Shown here piece after piece: positions 29,001 to 37,973 of a stretch of DNA of 64,000 bases. The stretch's first letter is position 1. Every line of letters begins with the position of its first letter. This stretch comes from Phoronis australis (lineage: Eukaryota; Phoronida; Phoronidae): positions 12,858 to 76,857 of the forward strand of contig NMRA01000395.1 of NCBI GenBank assembly GCA_002633005.1, given 5' to 3'. The notes below the pieces were generated by a model, which searched no databases, had not been told where the DNA came from, and saw only the letters and a program-made list of their open reading frames with translations. Made by a program: the position numbers and the translations under genes.

Positions 29001-32000
29001 TCCCTGTACCCGGCTGGCCTTCGCTCTCTACCGATCTGCTGCGCACAAGGGAGCCTCGTCTGCCCTCACTACCTTCCGATTTTTTCGTGCCGATGATGCG
29101 AGCAAGCTCTAGCTCTCTGTCCTTTTCAACCAGCTTCCACTTCAGCTCCTCAATTTCCTCCATCATCACCCGAATTGCAGCATCATAATGTTCAATATCG
29201 GCCGCTGAACGGTGTGTCCCTTCATCTTGTTGAGCGTCGCGCAGTTTCTCCTGAAGAAATTTTACTTCGTCGAATAAATTTTCATTTTCTGACGATAGTT
29301 CGTTGATTCTCTTTCTAAGAACATGGTTCTCTTGTTCAGCGAGCTCAGTCTGGAGCTTATAGTCGCCTGCGTTGTCACCCTCGTCCGCCTCATTACTACG
29401 CTCTTTCTCTTTTGATAATGTGCGTTTGTGCATATGTCCTTTACTGGGCGATTTGTCAGACATCTTTTTGAGTTGAGCAATAAGACTTTCGTTTTCACTC
29501 TCGAGGTCTGCAAGTTTCCGACGGATGATTTTCGCTTCTTCTTCTGAAAATTTCAGTTGTTCTTTCATATCTTGCTCACGTTCAATGCTGTCGTAAAGAT
29601 CTCGCATCACTTGCGCCATATCATAGTCATGAGTTGACTGCTTGTGACTTCCAGTTTTAGACTGAAATGGAAGTTTGTCCAAAGTTCGATTACATAGTTC
29701 CACCGCCAGCGCGATGCTGCTATAAAGTGGTGATATTATTGAACAGGAACAAATTAATTTAAAAACGTCAGAAATGACGGACATAAAGTTAAAAAACTCC
29801 ATTTATAACTGACCAGTTAACGTGTTTAATCAAACGAATGACTGCTTCATTTAGTAATGTCCTAGGACCATGGCAGATGTAGTTCTCATTACACCCGAGC
29901 CCGTATTGGTGGCCTCAGTGGCGGTGATTTGTTTCTACCAGACAACCACTTAATACAATATTTTAACGTTGATCGATTCCCATTAAAAGTCACTGAAAAT
30001 TCAAAGGTGATTGGTCATGTACTACCAGGCCTATAGTTAAGGTCTCAAGTGGGATAGTTACCTGACTAGTGTACTGTCAGGGGGAGTTCATGAAACACAG
30101 TTCATGGACTTGAAATATGAGCAAGATTCACTGTATCAGCAGCTTGGATGTAACACTTTGCAAACCTTTGTGGCAGAAGTGCGAAACGACACCATGGGGG
30201 GGGGGCTTTTTTGGCTTTCCTTAGCGAAGGAGCTTAGGCCGGATTTTTTTAAGGTCAGCACTCTTTCGGGAATCCTCGGTAGTTCCACCCTTTTCGAGTT
30301 CGGGAGTAGTCGGAAACATCCTAGTTAAGTGAAGACATACTGATTATTGTACAGTCTGAATAAGTACTCCGGTGACTGAGTTGCATTTGAGAAAAGTTTG
30401 TGGCGAAAGTTCCCCGTTTGCTGCCGACACCAGAAGACGGGCTCGGACGTCTTGAGAACATGGCCGGTGTCACAGCAAAGCGAACAATGCTATACTTACA
30501 GAATCAAGTTCTAGCAAAGATGTGGAACTAGGTTGGTCCGTGTGATCGCCGAGCTTGGACGGAGGAAATGTCACCATTGGACTGCCGCTTGCTGTCCTGG
30601 TGTCTTCAAGCTACAGAATTGTATAAGAATGGCTCTAACCATACAACGTGACTGGCAATAAGAATTTAATGACAACGGTGGTAACGATGGCATATTTACA
30701 TACGGTGTCCCACACATGTGTTAACATTTCAAAAGTGAAAAACTGTGTCGCTTATTGACTTACATGTAAGAACAAGTTGGCCCAGATGATGACCGTGCAC
30801 AGACCTTACATAGTCCCTTAGCAAATAATGCCTCACACTAGCTAATCCAATTCAGCCGTATTCGTATCAGTAGATTTTTGATACAGAACGACACCTTTGG
30901 CGGCCGTCGATGTCTTTAAAACTTCCCCACATAAACAAATATTTCGGCAACGTTTTTTCCCATAAATCTATCTATTCGTCAACGAAATCGTTGACAAATG
31001 CCATTTTGTCCTAATACGACAGTAGCGACTCTGGCGGATCGCATGGGAGAGTGAATTATCTCAGATCACGGTTTCGTTGACGTAGCGATGGGCAATGGGA
31101 AGAAACATTAATTTCGGGAGAAATTATTTTAACCTGGACAGATTTAAAGACTCAACAGCCTGCAAAGGTGCCCAGCTACAATAGAAAGGTGCACATGGTA
31201 TAATAGACAGTGCCACCGCATCTACTTAGCAGTAGAGATGGTGATGCTAGTCCCACGGGGCCTTCAAACGCCAGAAGCTTTTCAGCGAATTATACCTCGC
31301 ACTGATTAGACCATCAAAGTCACGTTGCTATAAGTACATGTACCTGTTGCGCATACAGGGACACCTTGGAAGGCCGTCGATGTCTCTAATTTCTTCAAAA
31401 TCGAACAAATACTCCCGTAGTTATTCTTTTTTCGAGCAAATGTTCAAGTTTGAAAGAATTAAAGAAATCGACGACCTCCTTAGGTGTCCCTGTCTAGTAC
31501 TAAGTAGAGACGGTACTGTGTAATGGTACATGTATTCTTACGTACTCTGATAGGTTAGTCAGGGTTTAGGGTAAATTGCAAAAAACTGCTTAAGACTGAT
31601 TAGAAAATATATGCCACCGTCGAAATGGCACATTGCACTTCGCCGGCACTTTTTTAGTTTCCTGTAACAACGCGCAATAAATTTCCGTCCACAAAAACGT
31701 GCGTAAAAAGCACAGGCCGGCCTACATGTACGCGCCAACAGTCATACGTGTAATAAAACATTGAACAGAATGCAGTATGCCTCCGTTTTAACAAGATGGT
31801 TTACATCCAACAAAACATGACGTCATTTTCAAAAAAGTGAAGAAGACAAGATGTGGCCTTATTCTCTCTCTTCACAATTGCGGAATAAATGTTTAGTAAA
31901 TTACTACTTAGCTCATCACAGTCTGAAAACATTTTTAGAATAATTTCAGTCACTAGCAGTTACGTGTATATTTTCAGAGACTTCGTTTTTGCTAAAGATA

Positions 32001-35000
32001 GATTTAATTATTTTTCAAATATAGAAGTGTAAGACCAAATTTCTNATGTCTTTAAAACTTCCCCACATAAACAAATATTTCGGCAACGTTTTTTCCCATA
32101 AATCTATCTATTCGTCAACGAAATCGTTGACAAATGCCATTTTGTCCTAATACGACAGTAGCGACTCTGGCGGATCGCATGGGAGAGTGAATTATCTCAG
32201 ATCACGGTTTCGTTGACGTAGCGATGGGCAATGGGAAGAAACATTAATTTCGGGAGAAATTTTTTCAACCTGGACAGATTTAAAGACTCAACAGCCTGCA
32301 AAGGTGCCCAGCTACAATAGAAAGGTGCACATGGTATAATAGACAGTGCCACCGCATCTACTTAGCAGTAGAGATGGTGATGCTAGTCCCACAGGGCCTT
32401 CAAACGCCAGAAGCTTTTCAGCGAATTATGCCTCGCACTGATTAGACCATCAAAGTCACGTTGCTATAAGTACATGTACCTGTTGCGCATAGAGGGACAC
32501 CTTGGAAGGCCGTCGATGTCTCTAATTTCTTCAAAATCGAAAAAATACTCCCGTAGTTATTCTTTTTTCGAGCAAATGTTCAAGTTTGAAGGAATTAAAG
32601 AAATCGACGACCTCCTTAGGTGTCCCTGTCTAGTACTAAGTAGAGACGGTGGTACTGTCTAATGGTACATGTATTCTTACGTACTCTGACAGGTTAGTCA
32701 GGGTTTAGGGTAAATTGCAAAAAAACTGCTTAAGACTGATTAGAAAATATATGCCACCGTCGAAATGGCACATTGCACTTCGCCGGCACTTTTTTAGTTT
32801 CCTGTAACAACGCGCAACAAATTTCCGTCCACAAAAACGTGCGTAAAAAGCACAGGCCGGCCTACGCGCCAACAGTCATACGTGTAATAAAACATTGAAC
32901 AGAATGCAGTATGCCTCCGTTTTAACAAGATGGTTTACATCCAACAAAACATGACATCATTTTCAAAAAAAGTGAAGAAGACAAGATGTGGCCTTATTCT
33001 CTCTCTTCACAATTGCGGAATAAATGTTTAGCCAATTACTGCTTAGCTCATCACAGTCTGAAAGATTTTTAGAATAATTTCAGTCACTAGCAGTTACGTG
33101 TATATTTTAAGAGACTTCGTTTTTGCTAAAGATAGATTTAATTATTTTTCAAATATAGAAGTGTAAGACCAAATTTCTGACTTTAGTCACTTTTCATGAA
33201 ACGGAAACACCATGCGCGCACCCGGGGGGGGCGGGGGGCTCGGGGGCTCGAACGAGCCCCCCATTTGGCGAAGTGAACAAAAAGATTTGCCTCAGAGAAA
33301 CAAAAAGTCCAAGAAAACGAGACAAAATGTCCACTAAAAAGGCGCAAACGCACAATTCGCAGCTCTGGACGTTGTACCCCGTTTTTTATTCGTTCGGCTT
33401 TTTTGTCGGTAAAAGGTCCACATCATCGGAAATTCGAGACCCCATATTAAAGGCTGGGTGCGCGCGTGCACACTGAATATTTTATATTGAACATCATGGA
33501 AACGATGGTTTGTGCGAGATGGATTAATTGCGAAAGTTTAAATATCTTGAGTGACATTGATATCCACAATTAACTTCGAGGAACCAATATCCTTAAAGAA
33601 TTCAAGTGCCAGGCGGCACTTTGTATTCCGTTACCATTAAGCATTTAAAAATGTAAAGTTTAACGGACAGACAATTAAAACGGCAGCAGAATAACTTTTT
33701 GAATAAGGCCACTTACCGTTATTCTTTAGTCAAAGTAGGTGTGATTTCAGGGCAGGTAAGGAAGTGATATTTCGCTGTTTCGTATTGTTGACAAAACACA
33801 GGATTTGTGCAGCTTTAACATATTTGTAAAACTGTAGATTTGGAAAAGAAGGCGCCCAATTACTTTTCGCTCGTTTTGTGTGGTGTCATTTTGATGTTTT
33901 GGATCCAGTCAAATGAAATTATTATGTCGAAATTAAAACAATTATAATAATTAGGTCACATTTTCGTAGCACTTAGTAATCACTTCGGCACATGGACCTG
34001 GCCAATCTAATACAATCGGTGGTTGACGGAATACATCGATTATTATTCAAACCAAATTAAAAAAGCAAATGCTAATTTGCCTTCGTGGCTACGTGAACAT
34101 GAAAAAAATCCAAGACCTTCAACATTTTTAAATATATTATGCGACTGGATTACTGTTACTGTTTGAGGATCCAAATCGTGTCATGGTTGTGGCAGATACG
34201 TCGCCACCAAACATCCGAATAGGATAACTTGAGGTCGACTGTAAAGAAGACCCTACCTGTGGCAGCGACATATCTTGAAAATAATTGTCCAGTTCTACTT
34301 AGTTCGTTAATTATATCAACTATTTTCAACCACTCACTACTAACCGCGAGTTGTAGACGTTGGATTTCTTTCTCCAGTTGTTTTTGTTTCGAGTGGGATT
34401 GTTTTAACTCTTCACTCAACTGCTCGTTCTCCGACTCCAGCTTGCTGCATTTTTCTTCAAGATTTTCAATATCGCTGTGTAAGCGTACGGAAACCTGCAA
34501 AAAGAACGCTAATACTTGTCTATGTTGTCAACAAAGTAGCGTATTTTTAATCACACTCTGATTTATTGCAATACAGGGGTTATTTTACCAGTTCGCCAAG
34601 CAAATTATTACATATCGAAACATGTTGGACGAGGATTTTTTTATTTTGTTTAACCTCAGCGCCCTCGTTTACTTGTGGGGAAGGGTGCCTCTGCCTTCTG
34701 AGAGAAGAGTTTTTATGGTTGACGGAAAACAATTCCGGCCACCCCCGATTTCATCTGCCGGTCACCAACCGTCTTCGGCAACACCTCAAGTAGCCAAATT
34801 AACGTTTTGCAGAAGTGTTTTTAACTTTGGGAGGGGAGGGATGGATTTTGCGCCTGCTGTTGGGAAATTGGCGTGATTTTAAATACCTTTCATATTCAGC
34901 CTCAAATGCCAGGAAACGAGGGCATTGCCGTCATATGTTGAAAAGTGGCAACCGATGTTTACTGAGGTAGATAACCACGTGAACATTAGCTGTCCAACTT

Positions 35001-36399
35001 CTAGAATTCATTTTGACTTAAAAAAAAAACTTCTGTGCTTCTACAGTCTCTATTAAAACGTGCTAAACAAGTAACCAGTTACAGAGATTGCTCTGTACAA
35101 CTTTATGCTCTCAGTGTCGTGGCTATAGATAGCTTCTGCATGTCAATCAACCTAACCAGGTAGTGGGAACATTTGAAACCAACGGCAGTCCTACATCATC
35201 GTATCACGGACATTGGTCTTTACCGAAAAGCGCTTCAATTCATCGTTTGATTTTGTTGATTTTCCACCCTTACTACAAATTTTAGCTCAAAATGTCGGTA
35301 ACTTAAATCGCGCAGTTTGACCTTCACAAAAGCATGGAATCAAACGTCGCGAATACCTCGCTGCATTTGACTGGATATCGATCACGATACAGGAAAATCC
35401 CGGATACAGATGCCAAAACTCGACCATGACTAGAGGAAGGTCATAATGGCAAGGGGGAAATGGAGTGGCACTCCGCAATACTAAACACACAGACCAGAAG
35501 GGGTCATAGAGACTTGCCTCTTTTGACATCTGTAGTTCCTGTTCTAGCTCCCTAACGTGATTTCGATCCTCCCCCTCTTGGTAACTTTCATGGATTTGGC
35601 GGGCGTGTTCCTCTGACTGTTGTTTTTCAAGTTCTAGCTGTTCGATTTTTCTGTCAGCTTTCTTCAACTTAAATTGAGATATTCTATAATTTTTTGCCAT
35701 TACTTCCAGTTCTTTTTGTAAATCCCTAATGCCTTGTTCACCCTCATCTTTGAATTGATCCTGCATTTCATCCATTTCAACTTGCAAAGTGCGCAATTCA
35801 GACTTCAAATAAGCATTCTCTCGTTTCAGTTCCTCTGCCATAGATTCCATTTCATCTGACTGTCCAGTCAACGTTGGTTGGTTAGATTCCAAACTCTGTA
35901 CTTTGTCCCTAAGATCTTTGTTTTCAGTTTCCAGATCAAGTATCCGACTTTTTAAATCGCCATTAGCCTCTGGTTTAGCAGTCTGGGCGGAATGGTGGCG
36001 AGCAGACAACTGCCTTGAATTGGCATCTTGTAGTGCAGAATTGAATGGACGATTTACATACGGTTTTGAACTTCTTTGAAGAGCTCCAGTTGTGGTGGAT
36101 TGTTCACGGTTAGGTACACGATCTGTTCCAATGGTAACCGGCTTAGATGTAGGTGGCTCCCCAGGATCGACGCGCTTCGTAAACAGCTTCGATCGTTCAA
36201 ATGTCGTTTTCGGAATGGCGCTAGTTTGTGATTCGCTGGACGATGCTTGCCGCACATTGGCCGCCCTGAGCTGTGACTGTCCAAACGGCGGCGTTTTGGA
36301 TTCGGTGCAGATCTTCTGTTCACTAGCTTCCAAGAACTTTCCCTTAAGCTGTTGTATACGTGACATTCTTGTGTCTCGTTCCTGCGAAATCAGTTCTGC
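13192..36399 (-). CDS. MTCL: MTCL/SOGA-family coiled-coil protein (15-exon gene model; 5' end open)
   Basis: Fifteen minus-strand exons join with consistent phases: 36399-35518, 34494-34345, 30610-30500, 29661-28794, 28576-28266, 27593-27453, 25534-25406, 24679-24572, 23358-22309, 21131-20874, 19609-19442, 17172-16909, 16319-16140, 14368-14316, 14095-13192. They total 5577 nt, about 1858 residues plus stop. Residues about 147-344 form a continuous coil resembling the SOGA domain of vertebrate MTCL1, SOGA1/MTCL2 and SOGA3. Repeated modules of the type LRRK...LExEN follow, then long coils to about residue 1555 and a disordered basic tail. MTCL proteins bind and cross-link non-centrosomal microtubules, some at the Golgi, so a cytoskeletal role is inferred from family. 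All junctions except exon 4/5 (phase 1) and the last one (phase 2) are phase 0. Length is close to the vertebrate proteins. The true start codon probably lies upstream. Confidence 0.82.
14316..14368 (-). CDS. MTCL: MTCL exon 14: 53-nt mini exon
   Basis: Seventeen codons plus two bases, phase 0 in and phase 2 out. The acceptor is ttacatctcag and the donor gtgagt. The peptide IKKLVSDLETRRQQEKT is helical and closes the coiled-coil region. The phase-2 end is matched exactly by the single leading base of the terminal exon, which supports the model. Confidence 0.72.
14369..16139. other. Intron between MTCL exons 13 and 14
   Basis: 1771 bp; nothing recognised besides the splice sites. Confidence 0.6.
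16140..16319 (-). CDS. MTCL: MTCL exon 13 (3' boundary ambiguous)
   Basis: Sixty codons if the donor is gtactc after FILK. A gtgaga donor at 16193 would shorten it to 126 nt ending ALDE. Both are phase 0 and both join the next exon in frame. The acceptor gtattttccag is good. The peptide LHLKLNNLLGLKMELAETK is a leucine-rich helix followed by EAGWDVEKQTIQSALDE. Reading through both donors reaches a stop at about 16071, which would give a short alternative C-terminus. Confidence 0.7.
16909..17172 (-). CDS. MTCL: MTCL exon 12
   Basis: Eighty-eight codons, phase 0 at both ends. The acceptor is tctttacag and the donor gtgagt, both good. The sequence is LEEQKPLPRFPIKAK, then a basic coil with NWERERSELRRIV, a Met/Gly-rich hinge, and a second helix ending HEATIRE. 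The intron before it is mostly a TTAA-flanked transposon. Confidence 0.82.
17526..19236. mobile_element. TTAA-flanked non-autonomous DNA transposon (copy 1)
   Basis: Termini AGGAGAATGCCACC and its exact inverse, each bordered by TTAA (17522-17525 and 19237-19240). The 1711-bp element makes up most of the intron between MTCL exons 11 and 12. TTAA target duplication is the hallmark of piggyBac-type insertion. No transposase was seen, only unrecognised short frames. A second copy starts at 63849 with the same TTAA border. Confidence 0.75.
18637..18747. repeat. Two tandem 60-bp GC-rich units inside the TTAA element
   Basis: CAGTCCCG...GCCTGATCGTGTTCCGA...CCGGGATA occurs twice in direct order, the second unit slightly shorter. 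Far more GC-rich than the rest of the window. Confidence 0.7.
19442..19609 (-). CDS. MTCL: MTCL exon 11
   Basis: Fifty-six codons, phase 0 at both ends. The acceptor is caccgatacag and the donor gtgagg. The coil begins AKDKRTQVITLQKM and ends AELQTTINK. It contains ERLDWDVRVAEL, similar in pattern to EAGWDVEKQTIQ in exon 13, suggesting an old repeated module. Confidence 0.8.
20034..20265 (+). mobile_element. GCGCGCACCCAG-family MITE, copy A
   Basis: Ends ATGTGCGCACCCAG and inverted ATGCGCGCACCCAG. The body has the shared blocks aaaagacaggaactaccaaaatt and ctcaaaaattcgag. It lies in the intron between MTCL exons 10 and 11. Confidence 0.7.
20874..21131 (-). CDS. MTCL: MTCL exon 10
   Basis: Eighty-six codons, phase 0 at both ends. 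The acceptor ctcacgaacag has a poor pyrimidine tract; the donor gtttgt is non-consensus at position +4, so the boundaries are less certain than others. The peptide runs from IQEQSVELQKAR to ELLSKQIYE, a continuous coil with a central basic stretch RKLRQEKSDLRKQ. Confidence 0.78.
21132..22308. other. Intron between MTCL exons 9 and 10
   Basis: 1177 bp; nothing recognised. Confidence 0.6.
22309..23358 (-). CDS. MTCL: MTCL exon 9: 350-residue uninterrupted coiled coil
   Basis: 1050 nt, phase 0 at both ends, open throughout. The acceptor is atatatttag, the donor gtgcgt. The whole exon is Lys/Glu/Leu/Gln-rich heptad repeat with almost no proline, beginning VVRKFSSLQTSWDKEKAR and ending NNLNSLQKK. 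It resembles generic rod segments (myosin-tail or golgin type), so similarity to unrelated coils is expected. Its assignment here rests on phase, strand and position between clear exons. Confidence 0.85.
23359..24571. other. Intron between MTCL exons 8 and 9
   Basis: 1213 bp. On the minus strand near 23430-23475 it reads ctgaagatgccc...cgaaacgtcg, a pattern seen in Penelope-like terminal repeats (hammerhead-type core). Otherwise unremarkable. Confidence 0.4.
24572..24679 (-). CDS. MTCL: MTCL exon 8
   Basis: Thirty-six codons, phase 0 at both ends. The acceptor is aattttgtag and the donor gtatgt. It encodes a charged helix starting SESRRREQLREDVKAL and ending EKLQATLER, continuous with the long coil of the next exon. 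Confidence 0.78.
24680..25405. other. Intron between MTCL exons 7 and 8
   Basis: 726 bp, AT-rich; nothing recognised. Confidence 0.6.
25406..25534 (-). CDS. MTCL: MTCL exon 7
   Basis: Forty-three codons, phase 0 at both ends. The acceptor ctttctttttacag is strong; the donor is gtaaca. It encodes an amphipathic helix, LQECVNDLRDASDNISSISD, continuing to LEQK. The intron before it holds a TTAA-flanked transposon. Confidence 0.78.
26191..26731. mobile_element. Second TTAA-flanked TIR element (different family)
   Basis: Termini AGAGGCATGGAACGCG and, inverted, AGAGGCCTGGAACGCG, each bordered by TTAA (26187-26190 and 26732-26735). 541 bp, AT-rich, no coding frame seen. It lies in the intron between MTCL exons 6 and 7. 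The TTAA borders suggest piggyBac-type mobilisation. Confidence 0.68.
27453..27593 (-). CDS. MTCL: MTCL exon 6
   Basis: Forty-seven codons, phase 0 at both ends, too short to stand out as an ORF. The acceptor is gcattctag and the donor gtaaca. The peptide starts DTFNKHLQTLKNILE, then a Pro/Ser-rich bend, and ends MDSWDDE. It joins in frame to both neighbours. Confidence 0.75.
27594..28265. other. Intron between MTCL exons 5 and 6
   Basis: 672 bp; nothing recognised. Confidence 0.6.
28266..28576 (-). CDS. MTCL: MTCL exon 5: coiled coil and polar tail
   Basis: 311 nt, phase 1 in and phase 0 out. The acceptor is ttttgttgcag; the donor is gtgagt after NWD. The single base left by exon 4 plus the first two here make an Asn codon, giving EEELNDLLIIIKSRD, a smooth coil across the junction. 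The second half is polar with a Gly/Ser/Pro stretch, probably a hinge. Confidence 0.85.
28794..29661 (-). CDS. MTCL: MTCL exon 4: repeated coiled-coil modules
   Basis: Encodes 289 residues plus one base. The acceptor ttccatttcag opens with SKTGSHKQS; the donor gtgagt leaves phase 1. It contains SEEEAKIIRRKLADLESEN and then EQENHVLRKRINELSSEN, the repeated modules typical of the MTCL/SOGA family, then a second coil with QQLELLHEQVVVLKERNEAL. A basic serine patch, RRGSLVRSRS, lies between the coils and is a plausible phosphorylation site. The frame is open further upstream into the intron, but only the tttcag acceptor fits the phase of exon 3. Confidence 0.88.
29662..30499. other. Intron between MTCL exons 3 and 4
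   Basis: 838 bp. The minus frame stays open about 47 codons upstream of the exon-4 acceptor; those codons are out of phase with exon 3 for any other acceptor I see. Confidence 0.55.
30500..30610 (-). CDS. MTCL: MTCL exon 3: short polar linker
   Basis: Thirty-seven codons, phase 0 at both ends. The acceptor is ttctgtag and the donor gtaagt matches the consensus exactly. The peptide is rich in Ser, Thr, Pro and Asp with no coil, so it is a flexible linker between two coiled coils. Its neighbours would also join in frame without it, so it could be skipped in some transcripts (inference). Confidence 0.75.
30910..32044. repeat. Duplicated 1.13-kb segment, copy 1 (ends at an N)
   Basis: Near-identical to 32046-33178, with few substitutions and small indels, and separated by one N at 32045. 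It lies in the intron between MTCL exons 2 and 3. Confidence 0.85.
31355..31493. mobile_element. 139-bp MITE with ACAGGGACACCT termini
   Basis: Inverted ends ACAGGGACACCTTGG and ACAGGGACACCTAAGG, extending weakly to GTCGAT. A second copy is at 32491-32631 because the segment is duplicated. An older relic with the same ggccgtcgatgtct block is near 30884. No target duplication seen. Confidence 0.55.
32046..33178. repeat. Duplicated 1.13-kb segment, copy 2 (starts after an N)
   Basis: Starts and ends at the same sequence positions as copy 1 (atgtctttaaaac to accaaatttct). The N at the exact boundary suggests two alleles placed end to end by the assembler rather than a biological tandem repeat. 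Confidence 0.85.
33212..33467 (+). mobile_element. GCGCGCACCCAG-family MITE, copy B
   Basis: Ends ATGCGCGCACCCG and inverted ACGCGCGCACCCAG, with a G-rich left segment and the shared block gcctcagagaaacaaaaagtcc. It lies in the intron between MTCL exons 2 and 3. Confidence 0.68.
34345..34494 (-). CDS. MTCL: MTCL exon 2: SOGA coil continuation
   Basis: Fifty codons, phase 0 at both ends. The acceptor is a strong pyrimidine tract ending ttttgcag. The donor is gttagt, the only nearby choice that keeps the next exon open; a gtgagt a few bases on would create a stop. It begins VSVRLHSDIENLEEK, closely like the segment that follows the SOGA core in vertebrate MTCL proteins, and continues as a charged heptad coil. 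Confidence 0.85.
34495..35517. other. GC-AG intron between MTCL exons 1 and 2
   Basis: 1023 bp with donor gcaagt and acceptor ttttgcag; no repeats recognised. Confidence 0.7.
35518..36399 (-). CDS. MTCL: MTCL exon 1 of model: Ser/Thr-rich segment and SOGA coil core
   Basis: Encodes 294 residues. The first 140 are low-complexity and polar; a coiled coil starts near residue 147. The SOGA-like core is at about residues 183-255, with the motifs KRENAYLKSEL, MDEMQDQF and ISQFKLKKADRK. The 5' boundary is ambiguous: an acceptor after attaag gives 36399, an acceptor after ttcgcag gives 36381, and both are phase 0. Coding seems to continue upstream because ELISQERDTR precedes the first in-frame ATG at 36366. 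The 3' boundary is GAG followed by gcaagt, a GC donor. Reading past it gives a non-coil tail and a stop, while splicing there restores the family sequence KE-VSVRLH across the junction. Confidence 0.85.
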
Positions 36400-36805
36400 C
36401 TTAATTTGGAAAGAAATGTGACTGCCATTTCATTGTCTGAGTATGTCTAGTTCGTCATGATAATTTGAAAACGAATAGAGGAGCAGCTTGTCAGCAGGAT
36501 GTGCACGCACGTGCACCAAGTGACCGGTTGAGCGGGAATGATGTCCAAGGACGGAATGGCGACTTCGCGAGGACGTCAACACTGAAACAAGACCAAAAAT
36601 AAGTTACCACAGCGTTCTACTCAGATACTCGATTAGAATGTTTTGTCAGATATTTTGGATCACTAGGGCACGTTGCACATGTAATTATTTTATAAATGAT
36701 GTAGACGATGTTTGCCTAATTTTTACAAATCGAAACGCTATACAGTACCCGCGTGGTAAGGAATGCCATATGATGAAAGAAGTCAGCAGCAAATGCGAAA
36801 ACTGA

Positions 36806-37972
36806 ATGTCAACACGTTCCACGCAAATTTCTTTTTCCCACGCCATTTAATCAAAAGTTCGTCAACCGAAAAGTTAATGTCGTGATTTGAGACAAATGAC
36901 GTCAAGGGTGAACCAACCAAATTAAGTCATTTTAATCGCATCAAGTGACCTAATTTTACTTGTTTCATCCATATTCGGGATTGAGGTTAAGCATTGTTAT
37001 AAGGCGAAGCAGAAACATAAAATCGGTTTGCTTAAACTGTCCTTAATATGTCCGGCTTATATTTTAATTTGGGACAGCATACTCTTGTGAATGTCACGTG
37101 AGCAAAACAGAGGACGCCACTTAGTGATGCCCCTGTAATTCGTAGAACAGTGCAGGTAGAACGAAATCTCTTTGGAAACCGCTGCCCGACAACACGTCAA
37201 TATTAGCAAAGCTGGCACACCTGGGTAACTCCCGTTTCTGCCGATTTGAGGACGCTAGATATCATCATTGGCATTGTTGATCTTTAAAATCGTTTTCGAC
37301 ATTAAATACATGAAACAAAAACTAGTGATTAACTAGTGGCAGTAGCTTTTTGGAAAACATTGCCGTGTTTTTTTTGTTAAATGTTTTGAACGCTGGAACA
37401 TTCATCCGTGCACTGCTTGCACTTATACACCATAGCCTACGCACACGCCATGTACGGTGGGTGGTAAACTTATTTATAGTTAGCAGTTGTGTAATGCGCA
37501 ATCACGGTGCTGGTAAATGCGCAAACTCTATTTTATAATTCCCAGGTCGCCCGGTACTGAGACTGTTGATCTTAAAACGGTGAGTTATATCGACTTTCAC
37601 GTGTGCGTACAGCTGATGCTTAAAAACCGGATGTCCCAACCTACAACAACGCCATCTCGCGAATTATTTTCTCGACCTCCTCAATGGGTAACCTCTTATT
37701 TCTCTGCTGCACATGCTGAGTGTATATACTCCGGCGTTTCAAATCGTGCATTATGGACTGTAAATGATTTCGCAGTATCAAAAAAACGTTGTTTAATAAC
37801 CGTGATCACGACAGCTGTCTTTACCATATTACCTGCAATGTAAGTGAACCCATCTCGATCGTTCAAAGACTATAGAGAGTCTTTTCAATGACAGCAATAA
37901 AATGCAACCAAGTTCAGCAACGGCCATTGAAATATCCTAATATTAAGCTACAGTCGTATTCAATGGCATAGT
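36806..37972. repeat. Duplicated 1.17-kb segment, copy 1 (ends at an N)
   Basis: Repeated at 37974-39153 with small indels (for example, ttaatatgtcc present only here). One N at 37973 separates the copies. It lies just upstream of MTCL model exon 1. Confidence 0.85.
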
Positions 37973-37973
37973 N

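Noticed and set aside
31338-32662. Two matching frames of about 62 codons starting MYLLRI
   Set aside because: They lie inside the ACAGGGACACCT MITE and its duplicated copy; non-coding.
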